Assembly (NCBI RefSeq): GCF_900099835.1
Contig: NZ_FNKP01000001.1
Span: 620,001-684,000 of the forward strand
DNA length: 64,000 nucleotides
Reading direction: 5' to 3'
Source of the DNA: Paraburkholderia fungorum
GTDB lineage: Bacteria > Pseudomonadota > Gammaproteobacteria > Burkholderiales > Burkholderiaceae
Shown piece by piece: positions 54,754-63,844 of this stretch. Positions within the stretch are counted from its first letter, which is position 1; each line of letters begins with the position of its first letter. Below the pieces are notes generated by a model. The model saw only the letters and a program-made list of their open reading frames with translations. It made no database searches and was not told the DNA's origin. A program made the translations under genes and the position numbers.

Positions 54754-57327
54754 TTGAAGAGCCATTCTGAAGGCCACATTGTTTTGCTGGCGCCGCTGAC
54801 CGGCCCAGTCGTGCCGCTCGCGCAGGTGCCCGACCCGGTGTTTTCGGGCGGCATGTTCGGCGACGGCATCGGTGTCGATCCGCTCGAAGGGCGGCTGGTC
54901 GCGCCGTGCGACGGCACCGTTACCCATCTCGCGCGCACCGGTCACGCGGTCACGCTCGCGACTGCGGAAGGCGCCGAGATCCTGCTGCATATCGGTATCG
55001 ACACGGTCGAACTGAACGGCAAGGGTTTTGCGCCGATGATCGAGCAGGGCGCGCAAGTGCGTGCCGGCGACGTGCTGATCGAGTTCGATCAGGATCAGGT
55101 CGCGCTGAACGCGCCGAGCCTGGTGTCGGTGATCGCGATTGCGAATTCGGATGCGTTCGAGATCGTCGAGCGCGTGGAAGGCGGCATCGTGAAGGCGGGT
55201 GAAACGCCGCTGCTGGTGCTGCGTGCACGCGCCGGCGAAGCCGCCGACGCGTCGCGTCAACTGAGCGCCACGAAGGTGATGGACGAAGCTCGTCGCCAGG
55301 TCACGCTGATTCACGCGGGCGGTCTGCACGCTCGTCCTGCGGCGCGGGCGCGTGAAGCCGCGCGCGGTTTCGAGGCGCGCGTCGAAGTGCGCTACGAAGG
55401 GCGCAAGGCGGCGATCGAAAGCGTGGTCGGCCTGCTCGGTCTCGGCGCGGGCGAGGGCGCGACGGTCGAGTTGCTCGGCGTCGGTCCGCAAGCTCAGGCC
55501 GCGATCGATGCGATCGCGCACGAATTGACGCGTGAAGCGCACGGTGAAGTCGAACAGGCAAAGCCCGCGCGCCAGGCATCGTCGCCGGTGACCCTGGCCG
55601 CGGCCAGTTCCGCAGGCGAGCCGCTCGCACCGAACACGCTTGCTGGCGTTTGCGCGTCGCCGGGCGTCGCGGTCGGCAAGCTGGTTCGCTGGGACGACGC
55701 GGACATCGATCCGCCGGAGCAGGCGGCGGGTACGTCGGCGGCGGAAAGCCGTTTGCTCGACAAGGCCATCGCCACCGTCGACGCGGACCTCGACACGGTC
55801 GTGCGCGATGCGTCGCAACGCGGCGCGGTGGGCGAGGCGGGCATTTTCGCGGTGCATCGCGTGTTGCTCGAAGACCCGACGCTGCTCGACGCTGCGCGCG
55901 ATCTGATCAGCCTCGGCAAGAGCGCGGGCTTTGCGTGGCGCGAAGCGATCCGCGCACAGATCGGCATCCTGAATAAAGTGGAAGACGCGTTGCTCGCGGA
56001 ACGCGCCGCCGATCTGCGCGACATCGACAAACGCGTGCTGCGCGCGCTTGGTTATACAAATGCGTCGGCTCGCACGCTGCCGGACGAAGCCGTGCTCGCG
56101 GCGGAAGAATTCACGCCGTCCGATCTGTCGTCGCTGGATCGTTCGCGGGTGACCGCGTTGGTGATGGCGCGCGGCGGTGCCACGTCGCACGCCGCGATTC
56201 TCGCGCGCCAGGCTGGCATTCCCGCGCTGGTCGCCGTGGGCGATGCATTGCATGCGATTCCCGCCGGTACACAGGTTGTGGTGAACGCCACCGCCGGCCG
56301 TCTGGAATTCGCACCGACCGAAGTCGATGTCGAACGGGCGCGCGTGGAGCGCAGCCGTCTCGCCGACGTGCGCGAAGCAAATCGCCGCACGTCGCAGCAG
56401 GCGGCCGTCACTTCGGATGGCCGCGCGATCGAAGTCGCCGCGAACATCGCCACGCTCGACGACGCGAAAACCGCCGTCGACAACGGTGCCGATGCAGTGG
56501 GCCTGTTGCGCACCGAACTGCTGTTCATCCACCGCGCGTCTGCGCCGACCGTCGACGAACATCGGCAGAGTTATCAGGGCATTGTCGAAGCGCTGAACGG
56601 CCGCACCGCGATCATCCGCACGCTCGATGTCGGCGCCGACAAGGAAGTCGATTACCTGACGCTGCCGCCTGAACCGAACCCTGCGCTCGGCCTGCGCGGC
56701 ATCCGTCTCGCTCAGGTGCGCCCGGACCTGCTCGACGATCAGCTGCGCGGCCTGCTTGCCGTGCAGCCGCTCGGCGCGGTGCGCATTCTTCTGCCGATGG
56801 TCACCGATGTCGGCGAACTGATCCGCATCCGCAAACGGATCGACGAACTGGCGCGCGAGTCGGGCCGCACTGAGCGAATCGAAGTCGGCGTGATGATCGA
56901 AGTGCCGTCGGCGGCCTTGCTTGCCGATCAACTCGCGCAACACGCGGATTTCCTGTCGATCGGCACCAACGATCTGACGCAATACACGCTCGCGATGGAC
57001 CGCTGCCAGGCCGATCTCGCTGCGCAAGCCGATGGTTTGCACCCGGCCGTTCTGCGCCTGATCGCGGCCACCGTGCAGGGCGCGGAAAAGCACGGCAAAT
57101 GGGTCGGCGTTTGCGGCGCGCTCGCGGGCGATCCGCTTGCGATGCCGTTGCTCGTCGGCCTCGGCGTGACCGAACTGTCGGTCGATCCGGTGTCGGTGCC
57201 GGGCGCGAAAGCGCGCGTGCGCAACCTCGATTATCAACTGTGCCGTCAACGCGCCCAGGATGCGCTGGCGCTCGAATCGGCGCAGGCGGTAAGAGCAGCA
57301 AGCCGCGAAACCTGGCCGCTGGACTGA
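54754..57327 (+). CDS. nagF: Fused PTS EIIA-HPr-EI protein
   Basis: This 857-residue protein carries the whole soluble PTS chain for GlcNAc. The glucose-type EIIA domain (about 10-150) has its histidine in EILLHIGIDTVELNGKGF; HPr (about 180-265) in GGLHARPAARAREAA; EI (about 300-850) in ARGGATSHAAILARQAG, with VGVCGALAGD near the end. I favour the TTG at 54754, 6 bases after GAGGAG; an ATG at 54730 would add eight residues. It serves the EIICB permease downstream. Confidence 0.94.
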   Translation: MKSHSEGHIVLLAPLTGPVVPLAQVPDPVFSGGMFGDGIGVDPLEGRLVAPCDGTVTHLARTGHAVTLATAEGAEILLHIGIDTVELNGKGFAPMIEQGAQVRAGDVLIEFDQDQVALNAPSLVSVIAIANSDAFEIVERVEGGIVKAGETPLLVLRARAGEAADASRQLSATKVMDEARRQVTLIHAGGLHARPAARAREAARGFEARVEVRYEGRKAAIESVVGLLGLGAGEGATVELLGVGPQAQAAIDAIAHELTREAHGEVEQAKPARQASSPVTLAAASSAGEPLAPNTLAGVCASPGVAVGKLVRWDDADIDPPEQAAGTSAAESRLLDKAIATVDADLDTVVRDASQRGAVGEAGIFAVHRVLLEDPTLLDAARDLISLGKSAGFAWREAIRAQIGILNKVEDALLAERAADLRDIDKRVLRALGYTNASARTLPDEAVLAAEEFTPSDLSSLDRSRVTALVMARGGATSHAAILARQAGIPALVAVGDALHAIPAGTQVVVNATAGRLEFAPTEVDVERARVERSRLADVREANRRTSQQAAVTSDGRAIEVAANIATLDDAKTAVDNGADAVGLLRTELLFIHRASAPTVDEHRQSYQGIVEALNGRTAIIRTLDVGADKEVDYLTLPPEPNPALGLRGIRLAQVRPDLLDDQLRGLLAVQPLGAVRILLPMVTDVGELIRIRKRIDELARESGRTERIEVGVMIEVPSAALLADQLAQHADFLSIGTNDLTQYTLAMDRCQADLAAQADGLHPAVLRLIAATVQGAEKHGKWVGVCGALAGDPLAMPLLVGLGVTELSVDPVSVPGAKARVRNLDYQLCRQRAQDALALESAQAVRAASRETWPLD

Positions 57328-57414
57328 ACCCCACACAGTCCGCAGCGGGCTTCGCTGGATGAGTACCCATAGCTACAACATTTAACGACCACGAGACAAG
57401 GATTGGAGATATCA

Positions 57415-59193
57415 ATGGATGGGAATCCGTTTCTGAAGATTCAGCGCCTGGGACGCGCGCTGATGCTGCCGATTGCGGTGCTGCCGGTCGCCGGCCTGCT
57501 GCTGCGCCTCGGTCAGCCCGATGTGTTCAACATCAAGATGATCGCCGACGCGGGCGGCGCGATTTTCGACAATCTGCCGCTGCTGTTTGCAATCGGCGTG
57601 GCAGTGGGTTTCGCGAAGGACAACAACGGCGTCGCGGGTCTCGCGGGCGCGATCGGCTATCTGGTCCAGATCGCGGTGATGAAGGACATCAACGACAAGC
57701 TGAACATGGGCGTGTTGTCCGGGATCGTGGCGGGTATCGTCGCGGGCTTGCTGTACAACAAGTACAAGGACATCAAGCTGCCCGATTACCTCGCGTTCTT
57801 CGGAGGGAAACGCTTCGTGCCGATTGTCACGGGGGTGGTCTGTCTGATACTCGGCATTGTGTTCGGCTACGTGTGGCAGCCGGTGCAGACCGTGATCGAC
57901 ACGGCTGGCCACTGGCTGACGACGGCGGGCGCGCTCGGCGCATTCGTGTTCGGCGTGCTGAACCGTCTGCTGCTGGTCACGGGTCTGCATCACATTCTCA
58001 ATTCGCTGACGTGGTTCGTATTCGGCACCTTCACGCCGCCGGGCGGCGCTGCGGTGACGGGCGACCTGCACCGCTTCTTCGCGGGCGATCCGACTGCCGG
58101 AACCTTCATGACCGGCTTCTTCCCGGTGATGATGTTCGGCCTGCCGGCCGCGTGTCTCGCGATGTACCACGAAGCACCGAAAGAACGTCGCGCGATGGTG
58201 TTCGGCCTGCTGGCGTCGATGGCACTGACGTCGTTCCTGACCGGCGTGACCGAGCCGATCGAATTCAGCTTCATGTTCCTCGCACCGGTGCTGTACGTGA
58301 TCCATGCGCTGCTGACGGGCCTGTCGCTCGCCATCTGCTCGGCGCTCGGCATTCACCTCGGCTTCACGTTCTCGGCCGGCGCAATCGACTACGTGCTGAA
58401 CTACGGTCTGTCGACCAAGGGCTGGTGGGCGATTCCGATCGGTATCGTGTACTCGGTGGTGTACTACGGGCTGTTCCGCTTCTTCATCCGCAAGTTCAAT
58501 ATGGCGACGCCGGGCCGCGAACCCGCTGCTGCCGACGAACAGGTCGATTCGTTCTCGGCTGGCGGTTTTGTGTCGCCGGTGGCAGGCGCTGCGGTGCCGC
58601 GTGCGCAGCGTTATATCGCGGCGCTGGGTGGCGCGGCGAATCTGTCAGTGGTGGATGCGTGCACGACGCGTCTGCGTTTGTCGGTGGTTGATCCGAACAA
58701 GGTGTCCGAAAGCGAACTGAAGACGATCGGCGCGCGGGGCGTGCTCAAGCGCGGCGCGACGGCAGTGCAGGTGATCATCGGACCGGAAGCGGACATCATC
58801 GCCGATGAAATTCGCACGGTGATGGCGCAGGGTGGTGGTGAGGCAGCGAAGCCTGCGGTTGCTGCGGCTCCGGCCGCTGCTGCATCGGCGCCGGTAACCC
58901 ATGCGGCGGAAGGCAATCACGGCGGTCCGCTCGACCCGGACCCGCTGCGCTGGCTCGCGGTGTTCGGCGGCGCGGGTAACGTGGTATCGCTGGATGCGGT
59001 GGCGTCGACGCGTCTGCGTGTCGTCGTGCGCGATCCGTCGGCGGTGGATCGTCAGCGTCTGGCTTCGCTCGATACCGCGTGGGTGTCGGCGGATACGTTC
59101 CACATCGTCGTCGGCGACTCGGCGCGACGCTACGCCGACACGCTCGCGACTCGCATGTCGCAAACCGGCGGCGCAACGCCTCTGCCTGCATGA
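57415..59193 (+). CDS. nagE: PTS GlcNAc-specific EIIC-EIIB permease with a second EIIB copy
   Basis: This 592-residue transporter imports and phosphorylates N-acetylglucosamine. The EIIC part (about 1-365) has VTGLHHILNSLTWF and GVTEPIEFSFMFLAP. The first EIIB (about 395-472) has the phospho-cysteine Cys416 in VVDACTTRLRLSV. After an Ala-rich linker, a second EIIB-like domain (about 505-585) has Ala530 where that cysteine should be (DAVASTRLRVVV). No EIIA is fused; NagF supplies it. The ATG at 57415 follows GGAG. Confidence 0.94.
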   Translation: MDGNPFLKIQRLGRALMLPIAVLPVAGLLLRLGQPDVFNIKMIADAGGAIFDNLPLLFAIGVAVGFAKDNNGVAGLAGAIGYLVQIAVMKDINDKLNMGVLSGIVAGIVAGLLYNKYKDIKLPDYLAFFGGKRFVPIVTGVVCLILGIVFGYVWQPVQTVIDTAGHWLTTAGALGAFVFGVLNRLLLVTGLHHILNSLTWFVFGTFTPPGGAAVTGDLHRFFAGDPTAGTFMTGFFPVMMFGLPAACLAMYHEAPKERRAMVFGLLASMALTSFLTGVTEPIEFSFMFLAPVLYVIHALLTGLSLAICSALGIHLGFTFSAGAIDYVLNYGLSTKGWWAIPIGIVYSVVYYGLFRFFIRKFNMATPGREPAAADEQVDSFSAGGFVSPVAGAAVPRAQRYIAALGGAANLSVVDACTTRLRLSVVDPNKVSESELKTIGARGVLKRGATAVQVIIGPEADIIADEIRTVMAQGGGEAAKPAVAAAPAAAASAPVTHAAEGNHGGPLDPDPLRWLAVFGGAGNVVSLDAVASTRLRVVVRDPSAVDRQRLASLDTAWVSADTFHIVVGDSARRYADTLATRMSQTGGATPLPA

Positions 59194-59217
59194 CGTAACG
59201 CGTAGTTGCATGAAATA

Positions 59218-59256
59218 AAAAAGCGGCACCTTGATTCGATTCAAGGTGCCGCTTTT
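59218..59256. terminator. Bidirectional terminator between nagE and cydX
   Basis: GCGGCACCTTGA and TCAAGGTGCCGC form a perfect 12-base stem around TTCGAT, preceded by A residues and followed by TTTT. Confidence 0.9.
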
Positions 59257-59291
59257 GCATTCACCGTCAAACTTCTTCCGGTGACTACGCT

Positions 59292-59411
59292 TTAACGTTT
59301 ATCGGATTGCCTGGCGTCGATCCACGCCCCGCGCGATTCGAGCCACAGCACGTTGATAATGCCGAACGAAAGCGCCACGCCAATCCCGAGAATCCAGCTG
59401 AAATACCACAT
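59292..59411 (-). CDS. cydX: Cytochrome bd oxidase small subunit CydX
   Basis: This 39-residue subunit stabilises the haems of cytochrome bd. It begins MWYFSWILGIGVALSFGI and continues with the CydX signature NVLWLES, then a short basic tail. It is a single membrane helix encoded 28 bases after cydB on the same strand. Confidence 0.9.
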   Translation of the reverse strand: MWYFSWILGIGVALSFGIINVLWLESRGAWIDARQSDKR

Positions 59412-59439
59412 CGCAAACTCCTGTTAGGCGCAATGCCGT

Positions 59440-60576
59440 TCAATACATCGAATGGTGATTTTCTTTGAGCGCGGCGGCGGTCACTTTGCCGCGCATCACG
59501 CGATATACCCAACTCGTGTAAATCAGAATGAGCGGCAGGAAAATAATCACGGCGACCAGCATGATTTGCAGCGTCATGCGGCTCGACGTGGAATCCCACA
59601 TGGTCAGGCTGCTGCGTCCATCGAGCGACGACGGCATGATGAACGGAAACATCGAGAAGCCGGCCGTCAGAATCACGCCGATCACCATCAGCGAGGTCGA
59701 CAGGAACGCGCTCTTTTCGAAGCGCGAACGCGCGAGCAACATTGCCAGCACGCCGCCGACCACACCGGCCAAAGGCGCGACCACCATCCACGGATAATTC
59801 GCGTAATTGGTGAGCCACAAGCCGGGCGCGCCGATCACGGTTTTCATCAACGGATTGGCGACCGCGTCGAGCGGCGGCGCGTCGACGATCTGATAGCCGC
59901 CGATCATCGTCGCGACCAGTGCGCCGGCAATCAGGAACAGCACGACGGCGCACAGCGCGGCAATGCGCAGCGCCAGCGACGCGCGCTCGGCGACGATACC
60001 GTCCGACTTGATTCTCACGAAAGCCGCGCCGTGCGCAGTCAGCATCGACACACTGACCAGTCCGCACAACACCGCGAACGGATTCAACAAGCCGAAGAAA
60101 CCGCCGTGATACGTGACGCGCAGATCGGTATCGAACGAGAACGGCACGCCTTGCAGCAGGTTGCCGAACGCGACGCCGAACACCAGCGCAGGCACGAAGC
60201 CGCCGACGAACAAACCCCAGTCCCACGCAGTGCGCCAGCGCGGATTCTCGCGTTTGCCGCGATAGTCGAAGCCGACGGGACGGAAAAACAGCGCGAATAG
60301 AATCAGCAGCATCGCGAAATAAAAGCCAGAGAACGACGCCGCGTACGCCAGCGGCCATGCAGCGAACATCGCGCCACCCGCGGTGACAAGCCAGACCTGA
60401 TTGCCCTCCCACGTTGCCCCGACCGTGTTCACGACGATGCGCCGTTCGGCATCGGTCTTCGCGATGAAGGGCAGCAGGATCGCGGCGCCCATGTCGAAGC
60501 CGTCGGTGAGCGCGAAGCCGATCAGCAGCACGCCGATCAACACCCACCAGATCAATTTGAGGGTTGCGTAATCCAT
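59440..60576 (-). CDS. cydB: Cytochrome bd ubiquinol oxidase subunit II
   Basis: This 378-residue membrane subunit has the usual features [39 protein letters not shown] and [25 protein letters not shown] precedes the ATG. It lies between cydA and cydX in one operon. Confidence 0.96.
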   Translation of the reverse strand: MDYATLKLIWWVLIGVLLIGFALTDGFDMGAAILLPFIAKTDAERRIVVNTVGATWEGNQVWLVTAGGAMFAAWPLAYAASFSGFYFAMLLILFALFFRPVGFDYRGKRENPRWRTAWDWGLFVGGFVPALVFGVAFGNLLQGVPFSFDTDLRVTYHGGFFGLLNPFAVLCGLVSVSMLTAHGAAFVRIKSDGIVAERASLALRIAALCAVVLFLIAGALVATMIGGYQIVDAPPLDAVANPLMKTVIGAPGLWLTNYANYPWMVVAPLAGVVGGVLAMLLARSRFEKSAFLSTSLMVIGVILTAGFSMFPFIMPSSLDGRSSLTMWDSTSSRMTLQIMLVAVIIFLPLILIYTSWVYRVMRGKVTAAALKENHHSMY

Positions 60577-60614
60577 GATTATTTTTCCCTTGAAGCGCAG
60601 TAGCGAGCGGCGAA

Positions 60615-62210
60615 TCAGACGGCCGAGTTGGTCGGCAGCGGCTGATTCAGCGGCTGTTCGGTTTCATGGTGATAACGGCCCGTGTGCAGCGACGAAGGCC
60701 CGAGCCGCGCGTACTTGAACATCAGCATGATTTCGATGATGAACAGCACCGTGTAGAACAGCACGAAGCCCGCGATGCTCAGATACAGATCGCGCGGCGT
60801 CAGACTCGACGCGGCGAGATTGGTCGGCAGAATGCCCGCGATACTCCACGGCTGACGCCCCATTTCCGCGACGATCCAGCCGAACTCGGCCGCGAGCCAC
60901 GGCAACGGAATCGCCCACACGGCCCAGCGCAGGAACCAGCGGCGCTTCTCCAGCAACAACGTGCGTTGCGCGCAGAACCAGAACGCCAGCACGAACGTGG
61001 CGAGGAACAGCAGGCCAAGGCCGACCATCAGGCGGAACGAGAAGAACAGCGGCAACACCGGCGGAATGGTTCGTTCGGCAGCCTGAGCAATCTGATCCGG
61101 CGTGGCGTCGGTGACGTTCGCGGTGAACGGTTTGAGCAGCAGCCCGTAACCGAGGTAGTCCTTGTGATTTTCAAAGTCGGCTTTGGCTTCGTCGGTCGCA
61201 TCGCCCTGCTTCAGCTTTTGCAGCGCGGCGTACGCCACCATGCCTTCCTTGATACGCGCCTCGTTACGCGTGATCAGATCTTTCAGACCGATCACGGGTT
61301 CATCGAGCGAACGGGTGGCGATGATACCGAGCGCGTACGGCACGCGAATCGCGTAATCGGTGCGCTGTTCCTTCTGATTCGGAATGCCGAATACCGTGAA
61401 CGACGCGGGCGCGGGCCGGGTCTCCCATTCGGACTCGATGGCGGCGAGTTTCACTTTCTGGACTTCGCCGGTGGTGTAACCCGATTCGTCGCCGAGAATG
61501 ATCACGCACAACGTGGAAGCCAGTCCGAAACCCGCGGCAATCGCAAACGAACGCAGCGCGAACTCGGTGTCGCGGCGCTTCAGCAGATACCACGACGACA
61601 CGCCGAGCACGAACATCGCAGCCGTCACATAACCCGCCGACACCGTGTGCACGAACTTGACCTGCGCGACCGGGTTGAACAGCACGGAGAAGATGCTGTC
61701 GAGTTCCATCCGCATGGTCTGATAGTTGAAGGTTGCGCCGACCGGGTTGTTCATCCAGCCGTTGGCGACCAGAATCCACAGCGCCGACAGATTCGAGCCG
61801 AGCGCGACGAAGAACGTGACGATCAGGTGCTGCACTCTCGACAGCCGTTTCCAGCCGAAGAAGAACAGGCCGACGAAGGTCGATTCGAGGAAGAACGCCA
61901 TCAAACCTTCGACGGCGAGCGGCACGCCGAAGATGTCGCCAACGTAATGCGAGTAATACGCCCAGTTGGTGCCGAACTGAAACTCGAGCGTGAGGCCGGT
62001 GGCGACCCCCATTGCAAAGTTAATGCCGAAGAGCTTGCCCCAGAACTGGGTCATGTCTTTATAAATCTGTTTGCCGGTCATCACATAAACCGATTCCATG
62101 ATGACGAGCAGCCACGACAACCCAAGCGTGAGCGGTACGAACAGAAAGTGATAGAGCGCCGTGATGGCGAACTGGAGGCGCGACAGTTCTACGACTTCGC
62201 TAACGGGCAT
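60615..62210 (-). CDS. cydA: Cytochrome bd ubiquinol oxidase subunit I
   Basis: CydA carries haems b558, b595 and d and oxidises ubiquinol. The 531-residue protein has the haem histidine region [21 protein letters not shown], the [12 protein letters not shown] motif, and the quinol loop between. The ATG at 62210 is chosen because AAGGTGA lies 6 bases upstream; a GTG at 62219 overlaps that site. Its start overlaps the end of cydP. Confidence 0.96.
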   Translation of the reverse strand: MPVSEVVELSRLQFAITALYHFLFVPLTLGLSWLLVIMESVYVMTGKQIYKDMTQFWGKLFGINFAMGVATGLTLEFQFGTNWAYYSHYVGDIFGVPLAVEGLMAFFLESTFVGLFFFGWKRLSRVQHLIVTFFVALGSNLSALWILVANGWMNNPVGATFNYQTMRMELDSIFSVLFNPVAQVKFVHTVSAGYVTAAMFVLGVSSWYLLKRRDTEFALRSFAIAAGFGLASTLCVIILGDESGYTTGEVQKVKLAAIESEWETRPAPASFTVFGIPNQKEQRTDYAIRVPYALGIIATRSLDEPVIGLKDLITRNEARIKEGMVAYAALQKLKQGDATDEAKADFENHKDYLGYGLLLKPFTANVTDATPDQIAQAAERTIPPVLPLFFSFRLMVGLGLLFLATFVLAFWFCAQRTLLLEKRRWFLRWAVWAIPLPWLAAEFGWIVAEMGRQPWSIAGILPTNLAASSLTPRDLYLSIAGFVLFYTVLFIIEIMLMFKYARLGPSSLHTGRYHHETEQPLNQPLPTNSAV

Positions 62211-62460
62211 GTTGATCACCTTGAGACGGATGCGAGGCAGGCACGGACAACAATGCCTGTGCGACTTGTTCTGGCGGCATGCTCATATGCACCGCCTGCG
62301 GATGATTGAAAAATGTGTATTTGAGCGCCATCAGCAGAACGAACTTGATGGCGAGAACAATGGCTACGTCCCGAGCCATTGTTGGCCCGCGTACCCACCG
62401 GGTGAACCGCTGACGCCAGCGTGAACGGCGGGTAGTGCTGCGATTGAGGGCTATGGTCAT
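62200..62460 (-). CDS. cydP: Cytochrome oxidase putative small subunit CydP
   Basis: This protein of about 86 residues has a basic N-terminus and one membrane helix (VAIVLAIKFVLLMALKYTFF) followed by HMSMPPEQVAQAL, the pattern called CydP, found upstream of cydA in proteobacteria. Its last codons overlap the cydA start by 11 bases, so the two are coupled. A start at 62376 (MARDVAIV) is also possible. Confidence 0.8.
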   Translation of the reverse strand: MTIALNRSTTRRSRWRQRFTRWVRGPTMARDVAIVLAIKFVLLMALKYTFFNHPQAVHMSMPPEQVAQALLSVPASHPSQGDQHAR

Positions 62461-62626
62461 GATCGGTCGAATCGACTTCACACCGGTTGTACCGGCTGGA
62501 CCCAGACCGTTTTGGAGATCTGGATAGTGCACCCCGATTTTAGGAGCGGAACATGGCGCTCCATTCGCCAGCGGCGCGGCATTGTGTCGCGAAATTTGCC
62601 GCGTTTAATCAGTATTGCAACGTGGT

Positions 62627-62640
62627 TTGTGATACGTCAA
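62627..62640. promoter_or_regulatory. Candidate FNR/Anr-like site upstream of cydP
   Basis: TTGTGATACGTCAA agrees with the FNR consensus TTGAT-N4-ATCAA at 7 of 10 positions. On the minus strand its TTGACG also serves as a possible -35, with AATACT 18 bases on. It lies 167 bases before cydP; the 360-base gap holds no other gene. Confidence 0.35.
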
Positions 62641-62722
62641 GAAAGCCTTTGAACGTCGGGGCTGGTCTTGCGTCGATGAGGGGGGAGTGCGCGACCCGTT
62701 GAGTGAGTCGTTGTAGCGGGCG

Positions 62723-62759
62723 AAAAAAAGCCCCGCCATCTTGCGAGAGCGGGGCTTTT
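62723..62759 (-). terminator. Terminator after rpoH
   Basis: GCCCCGC and GCGGGGC form a stem with a run of seven A residues on the plus strand, which becomes a T-run on the rpoH transcript, 62 bases after its stop. The TTTT at the other end makes it potentially bidirectional. Confidence 0.85.
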
Positions 62760-62820
62760 ACGGCCATTCAGCAGTTGATTGCTACACCGGGGCGAACCGG
62801 CATGCGTCAGACTTCAGACG

Positions 62821-63756
62821 TTACGCGTATTCGGTCAGCGCACCGCGCATTTTCTTCATTGCGCTAGCTTCGATCTGCCGGATACGTTCGGCCGACACGC
62901 CGAACTCGTCGGCCAGTTCGTGCAGCGTCGAGCCGCCCGAACCGTCGTCTTCCACCTTCAGCCAGCGTGCCTCGATGATGCGGCGGCTGCGGGCGTCCAG
63001 TGCATCCAGCGCACTTGCGATACCGTCGCTTTGTAGCTTGTCGCGCTGACGCGAAGCCAGCACGGCGGTCGGTTCGCTATGCGAATCGGCGAGATAGGCG
63101 ATCGGCGCGTACGACTCTTCGCCGTCTTCGACCTGGCCTTCCAGCGCGATGTCGCCGCCGGACAAGCGCGTTTCCATTTCGGAAACCTCTTCGCGCTTCA
63201 CGTTCAGCTCTTTAGCCAGATCGTCGATCTGGTCCGGCGTGAACGCGCCCAAGCCCTGCTTGTGGCTGCGCAGGTTGAAGAACAGTTTGCGTTGCGCCTT
63301 GGTGGTGGCGACCTTCACCATACGCCAGTTGCGCAGAATGTATTCGTGGATCTCAGCCTTGATCCAGTGCATGGCGTACGACACGAGCCGCACGTTCTGC
63401 TCCGGGTCGAAGCGCTTCACGGCCTTCATCAGGCCGATGTTGCCTTCCTGGATCAGGTCGGCATGCGGCAGCCCGTAACCCAGATAGTTGCGCGCAATCG
63501 ACACGACCAGCCGCAGGTGCGACAGGACGAGTTTGCGCGCGGACTGCAGGTTCTCCTGCTCGCGAAATTCGGTGGCGTACTGGCGTTCTTCCGCCGGCGT
63601 CAGCATCGGAATCCGATTAACGGCCTGGATGTAGGCGTCGATATTGCCCAGTTGACCGGGCAGCATAGAGGAATGCGAGAGCGCCAGTGCACCTGCCGAA
63701 GCGGCCTTAGCCGACGACGGGCTCAGAGTACTCGGAAGGGTCATTGCATGGCTCAC
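62821..63756 (-). CDS. rpoH: Heat-shock sigma factor RpoH (sigma-32)
   Basis: RpoH directs RNA polymerase to heat-shock promoters. The 311-residue protein has region 2 (LVLSHLRLVVSIARNYLGYGLPHADLIQEGNIGLMKAVKRFDP), the RpoH box QRKLFFNLR, and region 4 (LADEFGVSAERIRQIEASAMKKMR). The start is a GTG at 63756 with AAGGAG 8 bases upstream; an ATG at 63783 lacks such a site. A CIRCE operator lies 61 bases upstream. Confidence 0.96.
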   Translation of the reverse strand: MSHAMTLPSTLSPSSAKAASAGALALSHSSMLPGQLGNIDAYIQAVNRIPMLTPAEERQYATEFREQENLQSARKLVLSHLRLVVSIARNYLGYGLPHADLIQEGNIGLMKAVKRFDPEQNVRLVSYAMHWIKAEIHEYILRNWRMVKVATTKAQRKLFFNLRSHKQGLGAFTPDQIDDLAKELNVKREEVSEMETRLSGGDIALEGQVEDGEESYAPIAYLADSHSEPTAVLASRQRDKLQSDGIASALDALDARSRRIIEARWLKVEDDGSGGSTLHELADEFGVSAERIRQIEASAMKKMRGALTEYA

Positions 63757-63817
63757 GTAAAAAACTCCTTTGGAATCAGACAAAAGCGTATTCAGTAAAC
63801 GACTCCAGCGATGGATG

Positions 63818-63844
63818 TTAGCACTCTGATTTACCGAGTGCTAA
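63818..63844. promoter_or_regulatory. CIRCE operator (HrcA site) upstream of rpoH
   Basis: TTAGCACTC, nine bases, then GAGTGCTAA: a perfect match to the CIRCE inverted repeat bound by the HrcA repressor. It ends 61 bases before the rpoH GTG, in its 5' control region. The remaining bases to the window end form the promoter region, in which no strong -35/-10 pair was identified. Confidence 0.95.

Noticed and set aside
54712..57336. An 874-codon open frame on the minus strand opposite nagF
   Set aside because: It is a mirror of the GC-rich coding strand, with His/Arg/Ala-rich sequence, no domain and no ribosome site, while nagF on the plus strand has full PTS motifs.
60666..62309. A 547-codon open frame on the plus strand opposite cydA
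   Set aside because: Composition is Arg/Gln/His-rich with no fold, and it covers a certain cydA gene.
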